In this document: positions 53,446 to 63,110 of the stretch, one piece after another | Layout: every line of letters begins with the position of its first letter | How positions within the stretch are numbered: the stretch's first letter is position 1 | Assembly: GCF_021555175.1 (NCBI RefSeq) | Contig: NZ_JAKGRW010000049.1 | Span: 1 to 64,000 of the forward strand | Direction of reading: 5' to 3' | DNA from: Nocardioides alcanivorans | Lineage (GTDB): Bacteria > Actinomycetota > Actinomycetes > Propionibacteriales > Nocardioidaceae | DNA: 64,000 bases | Translations under genes and position numbers: made by a program | The notes under the pieces: model-generated | The model's database searches: none | What the model saw: the letters and a program-made list of their open reading frames with translations, nothing else | Told to the model about the DNA's origin: nothing

Positions 53446-54182
53446 GTGTACCGCCCGCCCGACACGTGAATCACGTCGCCGGTGATGAACGAGGCCTCGT
53501 CGGAAGCAAGGAAAGCGATGGCAGACGCCACGTCTTGGGGGACCCCGAGCCGGGGCACCGAGTTGTGCTTCCCGGCCAGCTCCACGAGCAGGTCGTGCTT
53601 CGGGTGGCGCTGCACCGCAGGAGTGTCGATCAAACCCGGAGCAACGGCGTTCACGGTGATCCCGCGCTTGCCCAGCTCCTTGGCCAAGGCCCGGGTCAGA
53701 CCGACGACGCCAGCCTTGGCCGCCGCGTAGTTCGCCTGTCCGGGATTGCCCAGGTAGGCCCGAGACGCCACGTTGACGATGCGCCCCTGAGAGCGTTCGA
53801 TCATGCCCGGAACGACGGCTCGCGAGCACACGAAGGTCCCGAACAGACAGACGTCGACGACTCGACGGAAGTCCTCGTCGGTCATCTTCACCAACGGCGC
53901 GTCGATGGGAAAGCCTGCATTGTTCACCAGCACGTCGACGGCTCCGCCGCTCGCACCGATCTCGGCCACGAGTCCGTCCACCTGACGACGGTCGGTGACG
54001 TCAGCGACGGCTGGCTCCACTAGGAGGCCGTCAGCGGCCAGCTCATGGGCCGCCGTGGTGACAGCCTCCTCGTCGATGTCGACCAGCACCACCCGGTGGC
54101 CGCTGGCCGCCAGCCGCCGGCCGATCTCGCGGCCGAGACCACCCGCACCACCGGTCACCAGTGCCACACGCGAGTTCGTCAT
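53442..54182 (-). CDS. short-chain dehydrogenase/reductase
   Basis: This 246-residue classical SDR has the cofactor motif VTGGAGGLGREIGRRL with Asp at the end of the second strand (VVLVDIDEE), which favours NAD(H). Other motifs are NNAGFPID, VNVASRAYLGNPGQANYAAAK with Ser, Tyr and Lys catalytic residues, and NAVAPGLIDTP. It probably oxidises a 3-hydroxyacyl-CoA or an alcohol intermediate. Start ATG 54182 was chosen over 54287 because homology begins there and it overlaps the CoA-transferase stop. Confidence 0.93.
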   Translation of the reverse strand: MTNSRVALVTGGAGGLGREIGRRLAASGHRVVLVDIDEEAVTTAAHELAADGLLVEPAVADVTDRRQVDGLVAEIGASGGAVDVLVNNAGFPIDAPLVKMTDEDFRRVVDVCLFGTFVCSRAVVPGMIERSQGRIVNVASRAYLGNPGQANYAAAKAGVVGLTRALAKELGKRGITVNAVAPGLIDTPAVQRHPKHDLLVELAGKHNSVPRLGVPQDVASAIAFLASDEASFITGDVIHVSGGRYT

Positions 54183-55264
54183 CTTGTTCTCCCTGCATCT
54201 TGAGTCGTCGTTGTGGGCCGGGCTACGAGGCCGGCATAAGGAAGCCGGACCGACCGCCCGCTCCCGTTCGGCACCCGGTCGAGCCATTGCCGCATGTGTA
54301 CGTCGTCGCCGACCTCACCGAAGTCCAGGACGGCGTTAACGGGCAGGTCCGCGGCCACGCAGCGTTCCACCCATGTCTCACGGTCCGCCCGGGCGAACTC
54401 GTCGGCCAGGTCCGCGTTTAGTCGCTCGGCGTGGTGGCAGCGGCCGCTGTAGCTGGAGTACTCCTCGCGCTCCAGCCAGTCCTCGCGACCCAGCACCCGG
54501 CAGAGGCCTCGCCAGAAGCGGTCTTCCATGCAGGCCACGGCCAGCCAGGACCCATCTCGGCATCGGAAGACGTCATAGGCACCCCGGGACATCAGCTCAG
54601 CCTTGGACGGTCCGCCCCGCTCGTCGTACTCGGCCATCCTCGGCTCGGACAACTTCAGCGCCGCGGCTGCCAGCGGCACGTCGAACATGGAGCCGACGCC
54701 TGTCTGCTGGCGGAGCAGCAGCGCCGCCAGAATGCCCTGCGTCGCGAAGAGGCTGCCCGCGAGGTCCGCGACGGGTACACCTCCACCCGGATACGGTCTC
54801 CCGCTCGGCTCGCCGCTCATCGACAGCAGACCACTGGCTGCCAGGTAGTTCAGGTCGTGCCCGGGGCGGTCGCGGTAGGGGCCTTGGCTGCCATAGCCGT
54901 TGAGGGAGCACACGATCAGCCGGGGAAAGGTCGCCATTATCGAGTCGGGGGCGAACCTCAGCCGTTGCAGCGTTCCGGGTCGGAAGCCCTCGACGAGGAC
55001 GTCGCAGTCCCTGAGCAGGTCGAGGAGACGGCCACGACCCTCCTCCGACTTCAGGTCCAGTCGCACGACCCTTTTCCCCCGACCGACGACGCGGTAGGCG
55101 CCCGGCATCATGTCCTGCAGGGGGTCACCGCCGGGAGGCTGCACGTGCACGACATCCGCGCCGAGATCCGCGAGCATGGAGGTCGCCCACGGACCGGGGA
55201 TGAGCAGCGACAGGTCGACGACGCGAACGCCGTCCAAGGGTTGCGCACCGTCGATCGTCGTCAT
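54179..55264 (-). CDS. CaiB/BaiF (class III) CoA-transferase or acyl-CoA racemase
   Basis: This 361-residue protein starts MTTIDGAQPLDGVRVVDLSL. Family motifs are PGPWATSMLADLGADVVHVQ, the catalytic-Asp region RPGHDLNYLAASGLLSMSGE, and RGAYDVFRCRDGSWLAVACM. The HDLNYLA segment with His-Asp is typical of alpha-methylacyl-CoA racemase-like members, which matters for branched chains. It either moves CoA between acids or epimerises 2-methyl-branched acyl-CoA. It overlaps the IclR gene by 4 bp. Confidence 0.9.
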   Translation of the reverse strand: MTTIDGAQPLDGVRVVDLSLLIPGPWATSMLADLGADVVHVQPPGGDPLQDMMPGAYRVVGRGKRVVRLDLKSEEGRGRLLDLLRDCDVLVEGFRPGTLQRLRFAPDSIMATFPRLIVCSLNGYGSQGPYRDRPGHDLNYLAASGLLSMSGEPSGRPYPGGGVPVADLAGSLFATQGILAALLLRQQTGVGSMFDVPLAAAALKLSEPRMAEYDERGGPSKAELMSRGAYDVFRCRDGSWLAVACMEDRFWRGLCRVLGREDWLEREEYSSYSGRCHHAERLNADLADEFARADRETWVERCVAADLPVNAVLDFGEVGDDVHMRQWLDRVPNGSGRSVRLPYAGLVARPTTTTQDAGRTR

Positions 55265-56088
55265 CGCTCGTCCTCGGCCAGGTGCACTGCGACGGGCGCG
55301 CGATGGTGCTGCTGCAAGGTGGCCGATGCGATGTCGCAGATCTCGCGGAGTCGGCGCCCCCAACGCTCGGCCGTGGAGTCGTCGGCCAGGGTCCCCGCCA
55401 TGGTCAGCGCTGCGACGACCAGCAGTGGTCGGCCTTGATGGAGGACTGGCGCCGCCACCGTGCTGACCCCGAGGGCGAAGCCTTCGCGGTCCATGGCCCA
55501 GCCTCGGTCGCGGACGTCCTCGATCTCGCCGAGGAACCGCTCGACGTCGGTGATGCTGTGCTCGGTGTACCGCTGGAGGCCTGCGCTGAGGATCTCCCGC
55601 ACCAGGGCCGGGTCGTCATAGGCCAGGAAGCATCTCCCGAAGGAGCCGCCCTGGATGGCCAGGGTACTGCCCAGGGGCACCGTGACTCGCAGCCGGTGCC
55701 GCGGCTCGACCTTGTCCACGATGGTGACCCGTTCGTGGTCCATGCGCCGGTAGATAACGAACGTGGCGTCCATCTCGTCGAGGAGGTCCAGGATGTAGCG
55801 CTTGATCACGCCCAGGTAACCGATCTGCTCGGTTGCCGCCGACCCCAGCTCGACGAGCCTGATCCCCAGGTGGATCTTCCGCGTCTCGCCGTCGGACTCG
55901 ACCAGCCGTGCCTTGGCCATGGTTCGCACCAGGTAGTAGCACGTGGTGCGTGACAGGCCGGTCGCACTCACCAGATCGGCCAGCCCGAGGGGCCCGTGCT
56001 GCTGCAGCGCCTCCAAGATCAGCATGCTGCGCTCGATCGCGGGAACCTGGTAGGCCTTCGCGGTCTGGGCGGCCTCTCCGCGGCTCAC
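55261..56088 (-). CDS. IclR-family transcriptional regulator
   Basis: This 275-residue regulator starts with GTG 56088 (VSRGEAAQTAKAYQVPAIER). It has an N-terminal winged helix (LGLADLVSATGLSRTTCYYL) and a C-terminal GAF-like effector domain (LGSTLAIQGGSFGRCFLAYD, GWAMDREGFALGVSTVAAPV). It lies inside the catabolic operon, overlapping genes on both sides, and probably controls it in response to a pathway acid or CoA ester. Confidence 0.94.
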   Translation of the reverse strand: MSRGEAAQTAKAYQVPAIERSMLILEALQQHGPLGLADLVSATGLSRTTCYYLVRTMAKARLVESDGETRKIHLGIRLVELGSAATEQIGYLGVIKRYILDLLDEMDATFVIYRRMDHERVTIVDKVEPRHRLRVTVPLGSTLAIQGGSFGRCFLAYDDPALVREILSAGLQRYTEHSITDVERFLGEIEDVRDRGWAMDREGFALGVSTVAAPVLHQGRPLLVVAALTMAGTLADDSTAERWGRRLREICDIASATLQQHHRAPVAVHLAEDER

Positions 56089-56906
56089 GATGTGCCTTCG
56101 GTCTCGGTGGTACCGAAGCGGGGCGTACGACCGTCGAGGAAGGCCGCGACGCCTTCGTCCACCTCGCCGGTGGAGAAGGCCGCCGCCTGCGCGTAGGACT
56201 CCAGCACCATCGAGGCGTCGAGCTCGGCCTGGTCCTCGCGGTTGATGATGTCCTTGATCATCTGCAGCGCTGCTCGGGGCCCGGCGGCCAGCCGGCGGGC
56301 CAACTCGACTGCGGCCTCGACGGCCTGTCCGGGAGCGACGACGCGGTTGACCATCCCGGCAGCGCGGGCGTCCTCCGCGCCGATCGGTTCGGGTAGGAAG
56401 GCCATCTCCTTGGCTCGCCGAGGTCCCACGGCCTGGGTCCACAGGTGGAGCGACCCGAGGTCCGGCAGCAGGCCCGCCCTGGTGAAGGTCGGGTGGAACT
56501 GGACGTCCGCACCCGCCACGACTAAGTCACTGGCCAGGGCGAGGCTGATCCCGGCACCGGCACACGCCCCGTTGACGGCGGCGACCACCGGGCACGGGAC
56601 GGATCGGATCGCGGTGACGACCTCCTGGAAGGCGCGCATCTGCAGGCGTCGGACGTTGATGTCGGCCTCGGACAACAAGGGGTGCAACTCCTTGAGATCA
56701 CCGCCCGCGCAGAACGCCCGGCCACGACCGCTCAAGACGACCGCCCGGGAGTCCCGCCCCACGGCGCCCAGGGCGTCCCTGAGTTCGGCCATGACCGTCG
56801 AGGACAGGGCGTTCAGCTGTGCCGGCCGGTTCAGCCACACCACCGACACCGCGGGCGCAACCTCCTCGACGATGATGCCGACCTCGGGCGCTAGGTCCGC
56901 CGTCAT
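56085..56906 (-). CDS. enoyl-CoA hydratase/isomerase (AtuE-position)
   Basis: This 273-residue crotonase has the oxyanion segments RAFCAGGDLKELHPLLSEAD and NGACAGAGISLALASDLVVA. The active-site loop is FTRAGLLPDLGSLHLWTQAV and the C-terminal helix lies at RTPRFGTTETEG. Its position next to AtuA-type and carboxylase genes suggests it hydrates the carboxylated enoyl-CoA, as AtuE or 3-methylglutaconyl-CoA hydratase do. Specificity is inferred from context. Confidence 0.92.
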   Translation of the reverse strand: MTADLAPEVGIIVEEVAPAVSVVWLNRPAQLNALSSTVMAELRDALGAVGRDSRAVVLSGRGRAFCAGGDLKELHPLLSEADINVRRLQMRAFQEVVTAIRSVPCPVVAAVNGACAGAGISLALASDLVVAGADVQFHPTFTRAGLLPDLGSLHLWTQAVGPRRAKEMAFLPEPIGAEDARAAGMVNRVVAPGQAVEAAVELARRLAAGPRAALQMIKDIINREDQAELDASMVLESYAQAAAFSTGEVDEGVAAFLDGRTPRFGTTETEGTS

Positions 56907-57241
56907 CCGGCATCTCCCTTCGTGAGCAGGGCGGTGGGGATCTCCATCCGGCTCATCAGGGCGGCCATCGACTTGCCGGTCTCGTCGAACCTCAGGGTCT
57001 GCGTGGCTCCGCCGCCGAGGGCGTCGTGCAGGACGACCTGCAAGGACTGGATCCTGGGCAGCTCGTACACCTGGATGGGGCCGAGCACGACACCGGCGAA
57101 GAACGAGCGCAGCCGCTCGGGAGTGACCCAGGTCCGCAGTGCCTCGTACTCAGCCGCTCCGAAGGCCATGATCCCGACGTTGGAGATGTCGCCCTTGTCG
57201 CCGGATCGGGTGTAGGCGAGCTCGTTGAGTGTGGTCATCAT
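56903..57241 (-). CDS. AtuA-associated C-terminal domain protein
   Basis: This 112-residue protein starts MMTTLNELAYTRSGDKGDIS and continues NVGIMAFGAAEYEALRTWVT. It corresponds to the small ferredoxin-fold domain that in many bacteria is fused to the end of AtuA and here is a separate gene 4 bp downstream of it. The GDKGD motif is highly conserved. The biochemical role of AtuA proteins is not established; they are always with acyl-CoA carboxylation genes. Confidence 0.88.
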   Translation of the reverse strand: MMTTLNELAYTRSGDKGDISNVGIMAFGAAEYEALRTWVTPERLRSFFAGVVLGPIQVYELPRIQSLQVVLHDALGGGATQTLRFDETGKSMAALMSRMEIPTALLTKGDAG

Positions 57242-57245
57242 GAAC

Positions 57246-58607
57246 TCAAATCTCCTCGAACGTCACGTTGACGGGCACCATGTCGCGTGGCACGAGCGTG
57301 GGCCACAGGGCGATGACCTCGCGCGGCTTCACAGGTGGGCCGAACGCCGTACCGACCGGCCCGATCGTGGAGACATGGGTCACCTCGCGGTTCACCATGG
57401 CGGCTTCCTCCCGGGTGTCCACACGGGCGGTCACCCGCAACTCGATCTCCTCTGGGTCACGCCGCGGGCGCCGCGCCAGCGGGCCGGCCAAGGCGTCGAT
57501 GCCGACTCGGTCGAAGCGCAGCTCACGAGGCGTCACCCCGACAATGTCCAGGCGCTTGCGGATGATCTCTTCGCAACGATCAGCCTTTGCCATCGTGTCC
57601 GGCCAAGGCAGGAGGACCCGCGCCTCGCCGATCCAGCCGTCGGTGTACCCGATCTGGACCTTAAGCATGTCCGGTCGCTCCCGGCCGCTCATGTCCCACA
57701 GGCGCACACGATCCGACCCCGTCTCCTCCAGCCGCGTCGTGGTCAGATCCGCGATGCCGTCGGGCATCCGGTAGTCGGCGGGGTTGTGCGTCTCGTAGAG
57801 CAGGTGCTCCTTGATCGTCCACTGGTTGATCAGGCCACCGGTATTCGGCAGCTTGGAGATCTCGGCGGTGCCGTCCTGCCGGAAGTCAGCGATCGGGAAG
57901 CCCATGTTCCACGGCTCGGGAACGTTCTTCCACTGCGAGCTCATGCCACCGCAGCAGATCCCGGCGCACTCGATCACATGCGCCACGGTGATCGCCGCCC
58001 CGAGCAGGTTCCAATCGGCGTCCTCGAACGACCAGCCGAACTCGTGCATCAGCGGGCCGACGTAGACCGAGCTGTCCGCGAGGCGGCCGCCGATGACGAC
58101 CTCAGCACCGCCGTCCAAAGCTTCAACAATCCCCTCGGACCCGATGTAGGCGTGTGCAGACACGATCCGGTCCGCGATCTCGTCGATGGACCGTTCCCCG
58201 GTCTCCATGTTGGCCAAGGTCACCCCAGCCTGGCGGAACTCCCCGATCCGGGATGTCAGGTCGTCACCGCTGATCGCGGCGACTCTCAGCTGGGTGAGGT
58301 CTGCGTCCCTTGCCACGCGCAGGACTGCCTCGGCTGCGGCTGCACAATTCGTGCCGCCGCCGTTGAGGACCATCCTGGTGCCGTTGCCGTGGGTGATGGG
58401 CAACAGCGCACGCATCCACGGAACTACGTCGGGGATGTAGCCTGTGTCGGGGTTCCTGCGCTTCGCCCGCTGCAGCAACGACATGGTCAGCTCGGCGAGG
58501 AAGTCGAAGCCGAGGTAGTCCAGCTCCCCGCGCTTGGCGAGGTCGATGGCGGGCTCGAGCAAGTCTCCCCAGTAGCCGGATCCTGCTCCCATGCGCACGG
58601 TCTTCAT
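57246..58607 (-). CDS. acyclic terpene utilisation AtuA-family protein
   Basis: This 453-residue protein starts MKTVRMGAGSGYWGDLLEPA, with LDYLGFDFLAELTMSLLQRA, LNGGGTNCAAAAEAVLRVAR, and the central GAEVVIGGRLADSSVYVGPL. These motifs define the AtuA family (DUF1446). It partners the small protein downstream. AtuA is required for citronellol/geraniol growth in pseudomonads, but its reaction is unknown. Here it sits among carboxylase, SDR and hydratase genes in the same order logic as atu loci. Confidence 0.92.
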   Translation of the reverse strand: MKTVRMGAGSGYWGDLLEPAIDLAKRGELDYLGFDFLAELTMSLLQRAKRRNPDTGYIPDVVPWMRALLPITHGNGTRMVLNGGGTNCAAAAEAVLRVARDADLTQLRVAAISGDDLTSRIGEFRQAGVTLANMETGERSIDEIADRIVSAHAYIGSEGIVEALDGGAEVVIGGRLADSSVYVGPLMHEFGWSFEDADWNLLGAAITVAHVIECAGICCGGMSSQWKNVPEPWNMGFPIADFRQDGTAEISKLPNTGGLINQWTIKEHLLYETHNPADYRMPDGIADLTTTRLEETGSDRVRLWDMSGRERPDMLKVQIGYTDGWIGEARVLLPWPDTMAKADRCEEIIRKRLDIVGVTPRELRFDRVGIDALAGPLARRPRRDPEEIELRVTARVDTREEAAMVNREVTHVSTIGPVGTAFGPPVKPREVIALWPTLVPRDMVPVNVTFEEI

Positions 58608-59443
58608 GAGTTGACCCTTCCCATGTGGTGGTTGCGGGTGGCGTCGTTGATGGCGTCGAGCTCGCCGAGGTTCGCTGTGAGGCCGCCGTCGACGACGATC
58701 ACGTGCCCGGTGACGTACCGCGCCGCAGGCGAGACCAGGTAGTCAACGGCCCCTGCCATGTCGTCCACGGTGCCGAAGTCCTTGATCCCCGACTGAGCGA
58801 TGAAACGTTCGCGGAGGAACTCGTACTGCGAGCCGCCATAGATGCGAGAGGAGTCGGTCTCGAAACCACCCGGCCGCACGCCGTTGACCGTGATGCCTCG
58901 GGGACCGAGCTCGAGCGCGAAGGCGCGCACCAGGCTCTCCACGGCAGCCTTGGCAGCACCCAGCAGACCGTGGCCGGGCATGTAGTGGCTGCTGTCGACA
59001 CCGCTGATGGCGACCACCCGTCCTGGTCGTCCCTCCATGAGCGGCACTGCCTGCTGGACGCAGCGGACGAAGCCGTTGACGCTCAGCCGGAGAGTTCGTT
59101 GCACGTTGGTGTCGTTGAGCTCCAGCAGGGGCTTGAACGCCGTTGCCGCCGCGTTGTTGACCAGGACGTCGAGCCGGCCGAACTGGGCCTGCACGCCCGC
59201 GAACATCGCGTCGATCTCATCGGTGCTCTCAAGGTCGGCCTGGATCGCGATGGCGCGAGCGCCCAGCTGCTCCAGGCTGTGCACGGACTCCTGGGCCAAG
59301 TCGGCGTTGCGCCGGTAGTTCACCACGATGTCGTGCCCCGACCGCGCGAGGTGCTCGGCGATCGCTCGGCCCAGTCCTCTCGATGAGCCGGTAATCAGAG
59401 CGACCTTTCGACCGTCCTGGCCGGTCACGTCTGGTTGGGGCAT
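58604..59443 (-). CDS. SDR-family protein with altered active site (AtuB-position)
   Basis: This 279-residue Rossmann protein has ITGSSRGLGRAIAEHLARSG and VLVNNAAATAFKPLLELNDT. In place of the usual YxxxK the sequence is YMPGHGLLGAAKAAVESLV, with Leu four residues before Lys and the Tyr eleven before it. This resembles FabL-type enoyl reductases rather than classical dehydrogenases. AGGAGGA precedes the ATG at 59443, which decides the start over ATG 59497. It may reduce an enoyl thioester or an unsaturated aldehyde; the role is inferred. Confidence 0.88.
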   Translation of the reverse strand: MPQPDVTGQDGRKVALITGSSRGLGRAIAEHLARSGHDIVVNYRRNADLAQESVHSLEQLGARAIAIQADLESTDEIDAMFAGVQAQFGRLDVLVNNAAATAFKPLLELNDTNVQRTLRLSVNGFVRCVQQAVPLMEGRPGRVVAISGVDSSHYMPGHGLLGAAKAAVESLVRAFALELGPRGITVNGVRPGGFETDSSRIYGGSQYEFLRERFIAQSGIKDFGTVDDMAGAVDYLVSPAARYVTGHVIVVDGGLTANLGELDAINDATRNHHMGRVNS

Positions 59444-59493
59444 GTCTTCCTCCTGGGAGTTCTCATCAGTCTTGATCCCGCGAGTGCGGGTGG

Positions 59494-61504
59494 TCATTCT
59501 GGTGTCGCGTCGGCGTCGTCGGCGAGCACGACCAAGACCGCGCCCGCCTCCACCTGGTCGCCGCTGACGACCAGCACCTCGGCGACGGTCCCGTCAGTGG
59601 GGCTGGTCACGGTGTGCTCCATCTTCATGGCCTCGAGCACGACCAGACGGTCTCCGGTCGAGACGACGCAGCCCTGGCTGACCAGCACGTCGAGGACCAC
59701 GCCGGGCATCGGTGCCGTCGCGGACCCGGCATGCCCCCAGCATCGGGTGCCGGGAAGCGCGAGAGCTCGCCGAGCGTGGTCATGCCGTCCGCGTCGTGGA
59801 CGTGGACCACGTCGTCCACCGCAAGCACCGTGTAGGTCCGCCGGATCCCCGCGACCTCCAGGTCGACGACGTCAGCTGACAGGTGGAGGGCGACCGCGTC
59901 GACCCGTTCACCGTCAACCTCGGCCGTCACCTCGCGACCGGCGACGGAGAACCCGATGTTCACGGTGGTGTCCTGCACGGCGTACTGCACGCGCTCGAGA
60001 GCGCGGTCATGGGAGCGCATAGGGGGGTTGTTGCGCCATCCCGCCGGCACCGCAGGCAGCACCGAGTGCTCCTCGGGGGCGCACGCGTAACCGCTGAGGG
60101 CCGCCACGAGGGCGTGCAGCCGCAGCCGCTCGTCCACCGCTCGAGCGGCCAGCAGATCGGGGTGGTCGTCGAGGAAGGAGGTCGGCGTCGTGCCAGCCAG
60201 GAACCGGGGTGCTCCAGCACGTCGACCAGCAGCTGCCGGTTGGTCACCACGCCGTCGACGTGCATCAGCCGTAGGGACTTGGCCAGCACGCCGGCTGCCG
60301 TCGTGCGGTCAACCGCGTGCGCGATGACCTTCGCCAACATCGAGTCGTAGTACGTGCTGACCACGGACCCGGCTCGGACGCCAGCATCGACGCGGAGGCC
60401 CGGCGTCGACTCGAAGGAGAAGTCGTGGATCCGGCCTGCCGTCGGCAGGAAACCGTTGGCGGGGTCCTCGGCGTACAGGCGGACTTCGATGGCGTGCCCG
60501 CTCATCGTCGGGGACAGCGCCTCCTCCGGCAGAGGGAGGCCCTGAGCCACCTCCAGTTGAAGGCGCACGAGATCGAGACCGGTGACGGCCTCGGTCACCG
60601 GGTGCTCGACCTGCAGCCTGGTGTTCATCTCCAAGAAGTAGAAGGACCCGTCCTCGGCCAGCACGAACTCCACGGTGCCGGCGCCCCGGTAGTCCGCGGC
60701 CCGGGCCGTGGTGACGGCGGCCTCGCTCAGTTGCTTGCGCAAGGTGTCGTTCACAGCTGGAGAGGGACACTCCTCGACAATTTTCTGGTGTCGACGCTGG
60801 ATCGAGCACTCCCGCTCAAACAGCGCCACCACCTGGTCGTGGTCGTCGGCGAAGACCTGGATCTCGATATGCCGCGGCGCTTCCAGGTAGCGCTCTAGGA
60901 AAACCGTCTCGTCACCGAAGGCGGACTGAGCCTCGCGGCGGGCCGCCGCGACCGCATCCGAGGTCTGCTCGAGGTCGCGCACGATGCGCATGCCTCGACC
61001 ACCACCGCCAGCGGAGGCCTTGACCAAGAGCGGGAAGCCAATGTCTGTGGCAGCCTTGCGAAGCTCCCCCGCGGCGAGGTGGGTGACCTCAATCGCGGGC
61101 AGGACGGGTACGCCCAACTCCTGCATCCGGGTCTTGCTCCTGAGCTTGTCACCCATCAGCTCCATCGCCTCGGGCGGGGGACCGATGAACACCAGGCCCG
61201 CGTCGAGCGTGGCCCGCGCGAAGTCGGCGTTCTCGGAGAGGAAGCCGTATCCCGGGTGGATCGCCTCTGCCCCCGTGCGCCGAGCCGCCTCGATGATCAG
61301 GTCGGCGCGCAGGTAGGTGTCGGTGGCCGTGACACCCGGCAGCCGCACCGCTAGGTCGGCTTCGGTGACGAAAGGTTCATCCTCGTCGGCATCGGAGAAG
61401 ACCGCCACCGTGCGCAGGCCTGCCTCGCGGCAGGAGCGCATCACCCGTCGGGCGATCTCGCCCCGGTTGGCGACGAGTACGGACCTGAACTTTTGCGTCA
61501 TCAT
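59494..61504 (-). CDS. acyl-CoA carboxylase alpha subunit: biotin carboxylase plus BCCP (two frameshifts)
   Basis: The protein is about 670 residues. Its biotin carboxylase domain (1-450) has VANRGEIARRVMRSCREAG, the ATP-grasp loop KASAGGGGRGMRIV, and MNTRLQVEHPVTEAVTG. A linker follows, then a BCCP domain with biotinyl Lys in VVLEAMKMEHTVTSP. One C or G added at 60206-60209 (EHPRFLAGTTPTSFLDD) and at 59734-59738 (DAGGHAGSATAPMPG) restores one frame. It carboxylates biotin for transfer by the beta subunit encoded 5 bp upstream. Domain order matches methylcrotonyl-, geranyl- and propionyl-CoA carboxylases. Confidence 0.92.
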
Positions 61505-61509
61505 CTGCC

Positions 61510-63107
61510 TTACATCCTGAAGACACCGAAGCCGCGGGTGCCCTTGATCTGGTTGGAATGGGCGGCGGAGAGCGCGATCCCCAGCACCGTCCGGGTGTCC
61601 CGTGGGTCGATCACGCCGTCGTCGTAGACACGCCCGCTCATGAAGAAGCTGTCGGATTCGCGCTCGATCTGCTGCTCCACCGAGGCCCGCCGCTCCGCAT
61701 CCGCCGCCTCGTCGAACTCCCGACCGGATGCGGCCGCGGCTTGCTGGGCGACGATGGACAGGACGCCGGCAAGCTGTTGAGGTCCCATCACCGCGGTCTT
61801 GGAGTTCGGCCAGGAGAACACGAAGCGGGGCTCGTAGGCCCGTCCGGACATGGCGTAGTTGCCGGCCCCGTAGGAAGCGCCCATCAGTAGCGTGATGTGC
61901 GGGACGCTGCTGTTCGCTACAGCGTTGATCATCTTGGCGCCGTCTTTGATCATCCCAGCCTGTTCATAGACCTTACCGACGATGAAGCCGGTCGTGTTCT
62001 GCAAGAACAGCAGCGGCACGTCGACCTGGTTGGCGAGGAGGATGAATTCCGCAGCCTTCTCGGCCTCCTCCGGGAAGATGACGCCGTTGGCGTTGGCCAA
62101 GATACCCACGGGGTAGCCGTGCAGGTGCCCCCAGCCCGTGACGAGGCTAGTGCCGTAGGTCGGCTTGTACTCGTCGAAACGGGAGTCGTCGAGGACGTGG
62201 GCGAGCACGTCGTGGGGTCGGAACGGGACCCGGAGGTCGCTCGAGACGACACCCAGAAGATCCTCCGGGTCGCACCGAGGCGGACGTGCCGGCTGCGTGG
62301 GGCCCGGACCTAACTTGCGCCAGTTGATGTCGGCCATCACCTGCCGCCCCAGACGGATCGCGTCGCGTTCGTCGACGGCGAGATAGTCCGAGAGGCCCGA
62401 GGTCCGGGAGTGCATCTCCGCGCCGCCCAACTCCTCGTCCGTCGACACCTCACCGGTCGCCATCCGCACCAGCGGCGGGCCGCCCAGGAACACCTTGGCC
62501 CGCTCCTTGACCATGATCGAGTAGTCGCACATGCCCGGGACATACGCGCCACCGGCGGTGGAGTTGCCGAAGACGATGGCTACGGTCGGGACACCGGCAG
62601 CCGACAGGCGCGTCAGGTCGCGGAAGAGTGCTCCACCCGGCACGAAGGCCTCGACCTGGGTGGGCAGGTCGGCGCCGCCGGACTCCACCAGATTGATCAC
62701 CGGCAGCCGGTTGTGCCGGGCGATCTCGAGGGCACGGATGATCTTCTTCCACGTGAACGGGTTCGATGCCCCGCCACGCACGGTCGGGTCGTTCCCGACG
62801 ATCACGCACTCAACGCCCGAGACGACCCCAATCCCGGTGACGACGCTGGCGCCGACGGTGAACTCGCTCCCCAGCCCGCCAGTGCGGAGAGCTCGAGGAA
62901 CGGCGAGCCACGGTCCAGAAGGAGATCGAGTCGCTCCCGCACCGGCATCTTGTCGCGGGAACGGTGTCGTTCGACATACTTGTCGCCACCGCCGGCACGC
63001 GCTGCGGCCAATTGCTCATCCAGCAGTGCGATCCGTTGCAGCAGGCTGGACCTGTTCCGCGCGAACGCCTCGGAACTCTTGTCCACCTGAGGGGTAAGCA
63101 TTGGCAT
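61510..63107 (-). CDS. acyl-CoA carboxylase beta subunit, carboxyltransferase (one frameshift)
   Basis: This product of about 532 residues starts MPMLTPQVDKSSEAFARNRS and includes RHRSRDKMPVRERLDLLLDR. The acyl-CoA-binding loop is FGNSTAGGAYVPGMCDYSIM and the carboxybiotin region LLMGASYGAGNYAMSGRAYE. This is the methylcrotonyl/geranyl-CoA type rather than propionyl type. The frame gap at C run 62871-62874 is repaired to LAGWGSEFTVGASVVTG. Together with the alpha subunit it carboxylates a beta-methyl-enoyl-CoA, leading to the hydratase step encoded at 56085. It ends TRGFGVFRM. Confidence 0.93.
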
Positions 63108-63110
63108 CAG

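Noticed and set aside
57225..58742. 505-codon plus-strand frame opposite AtuA
   Set aside because: Shadow frame with no recognisable motif; AtuA on the minus strand is well supported.
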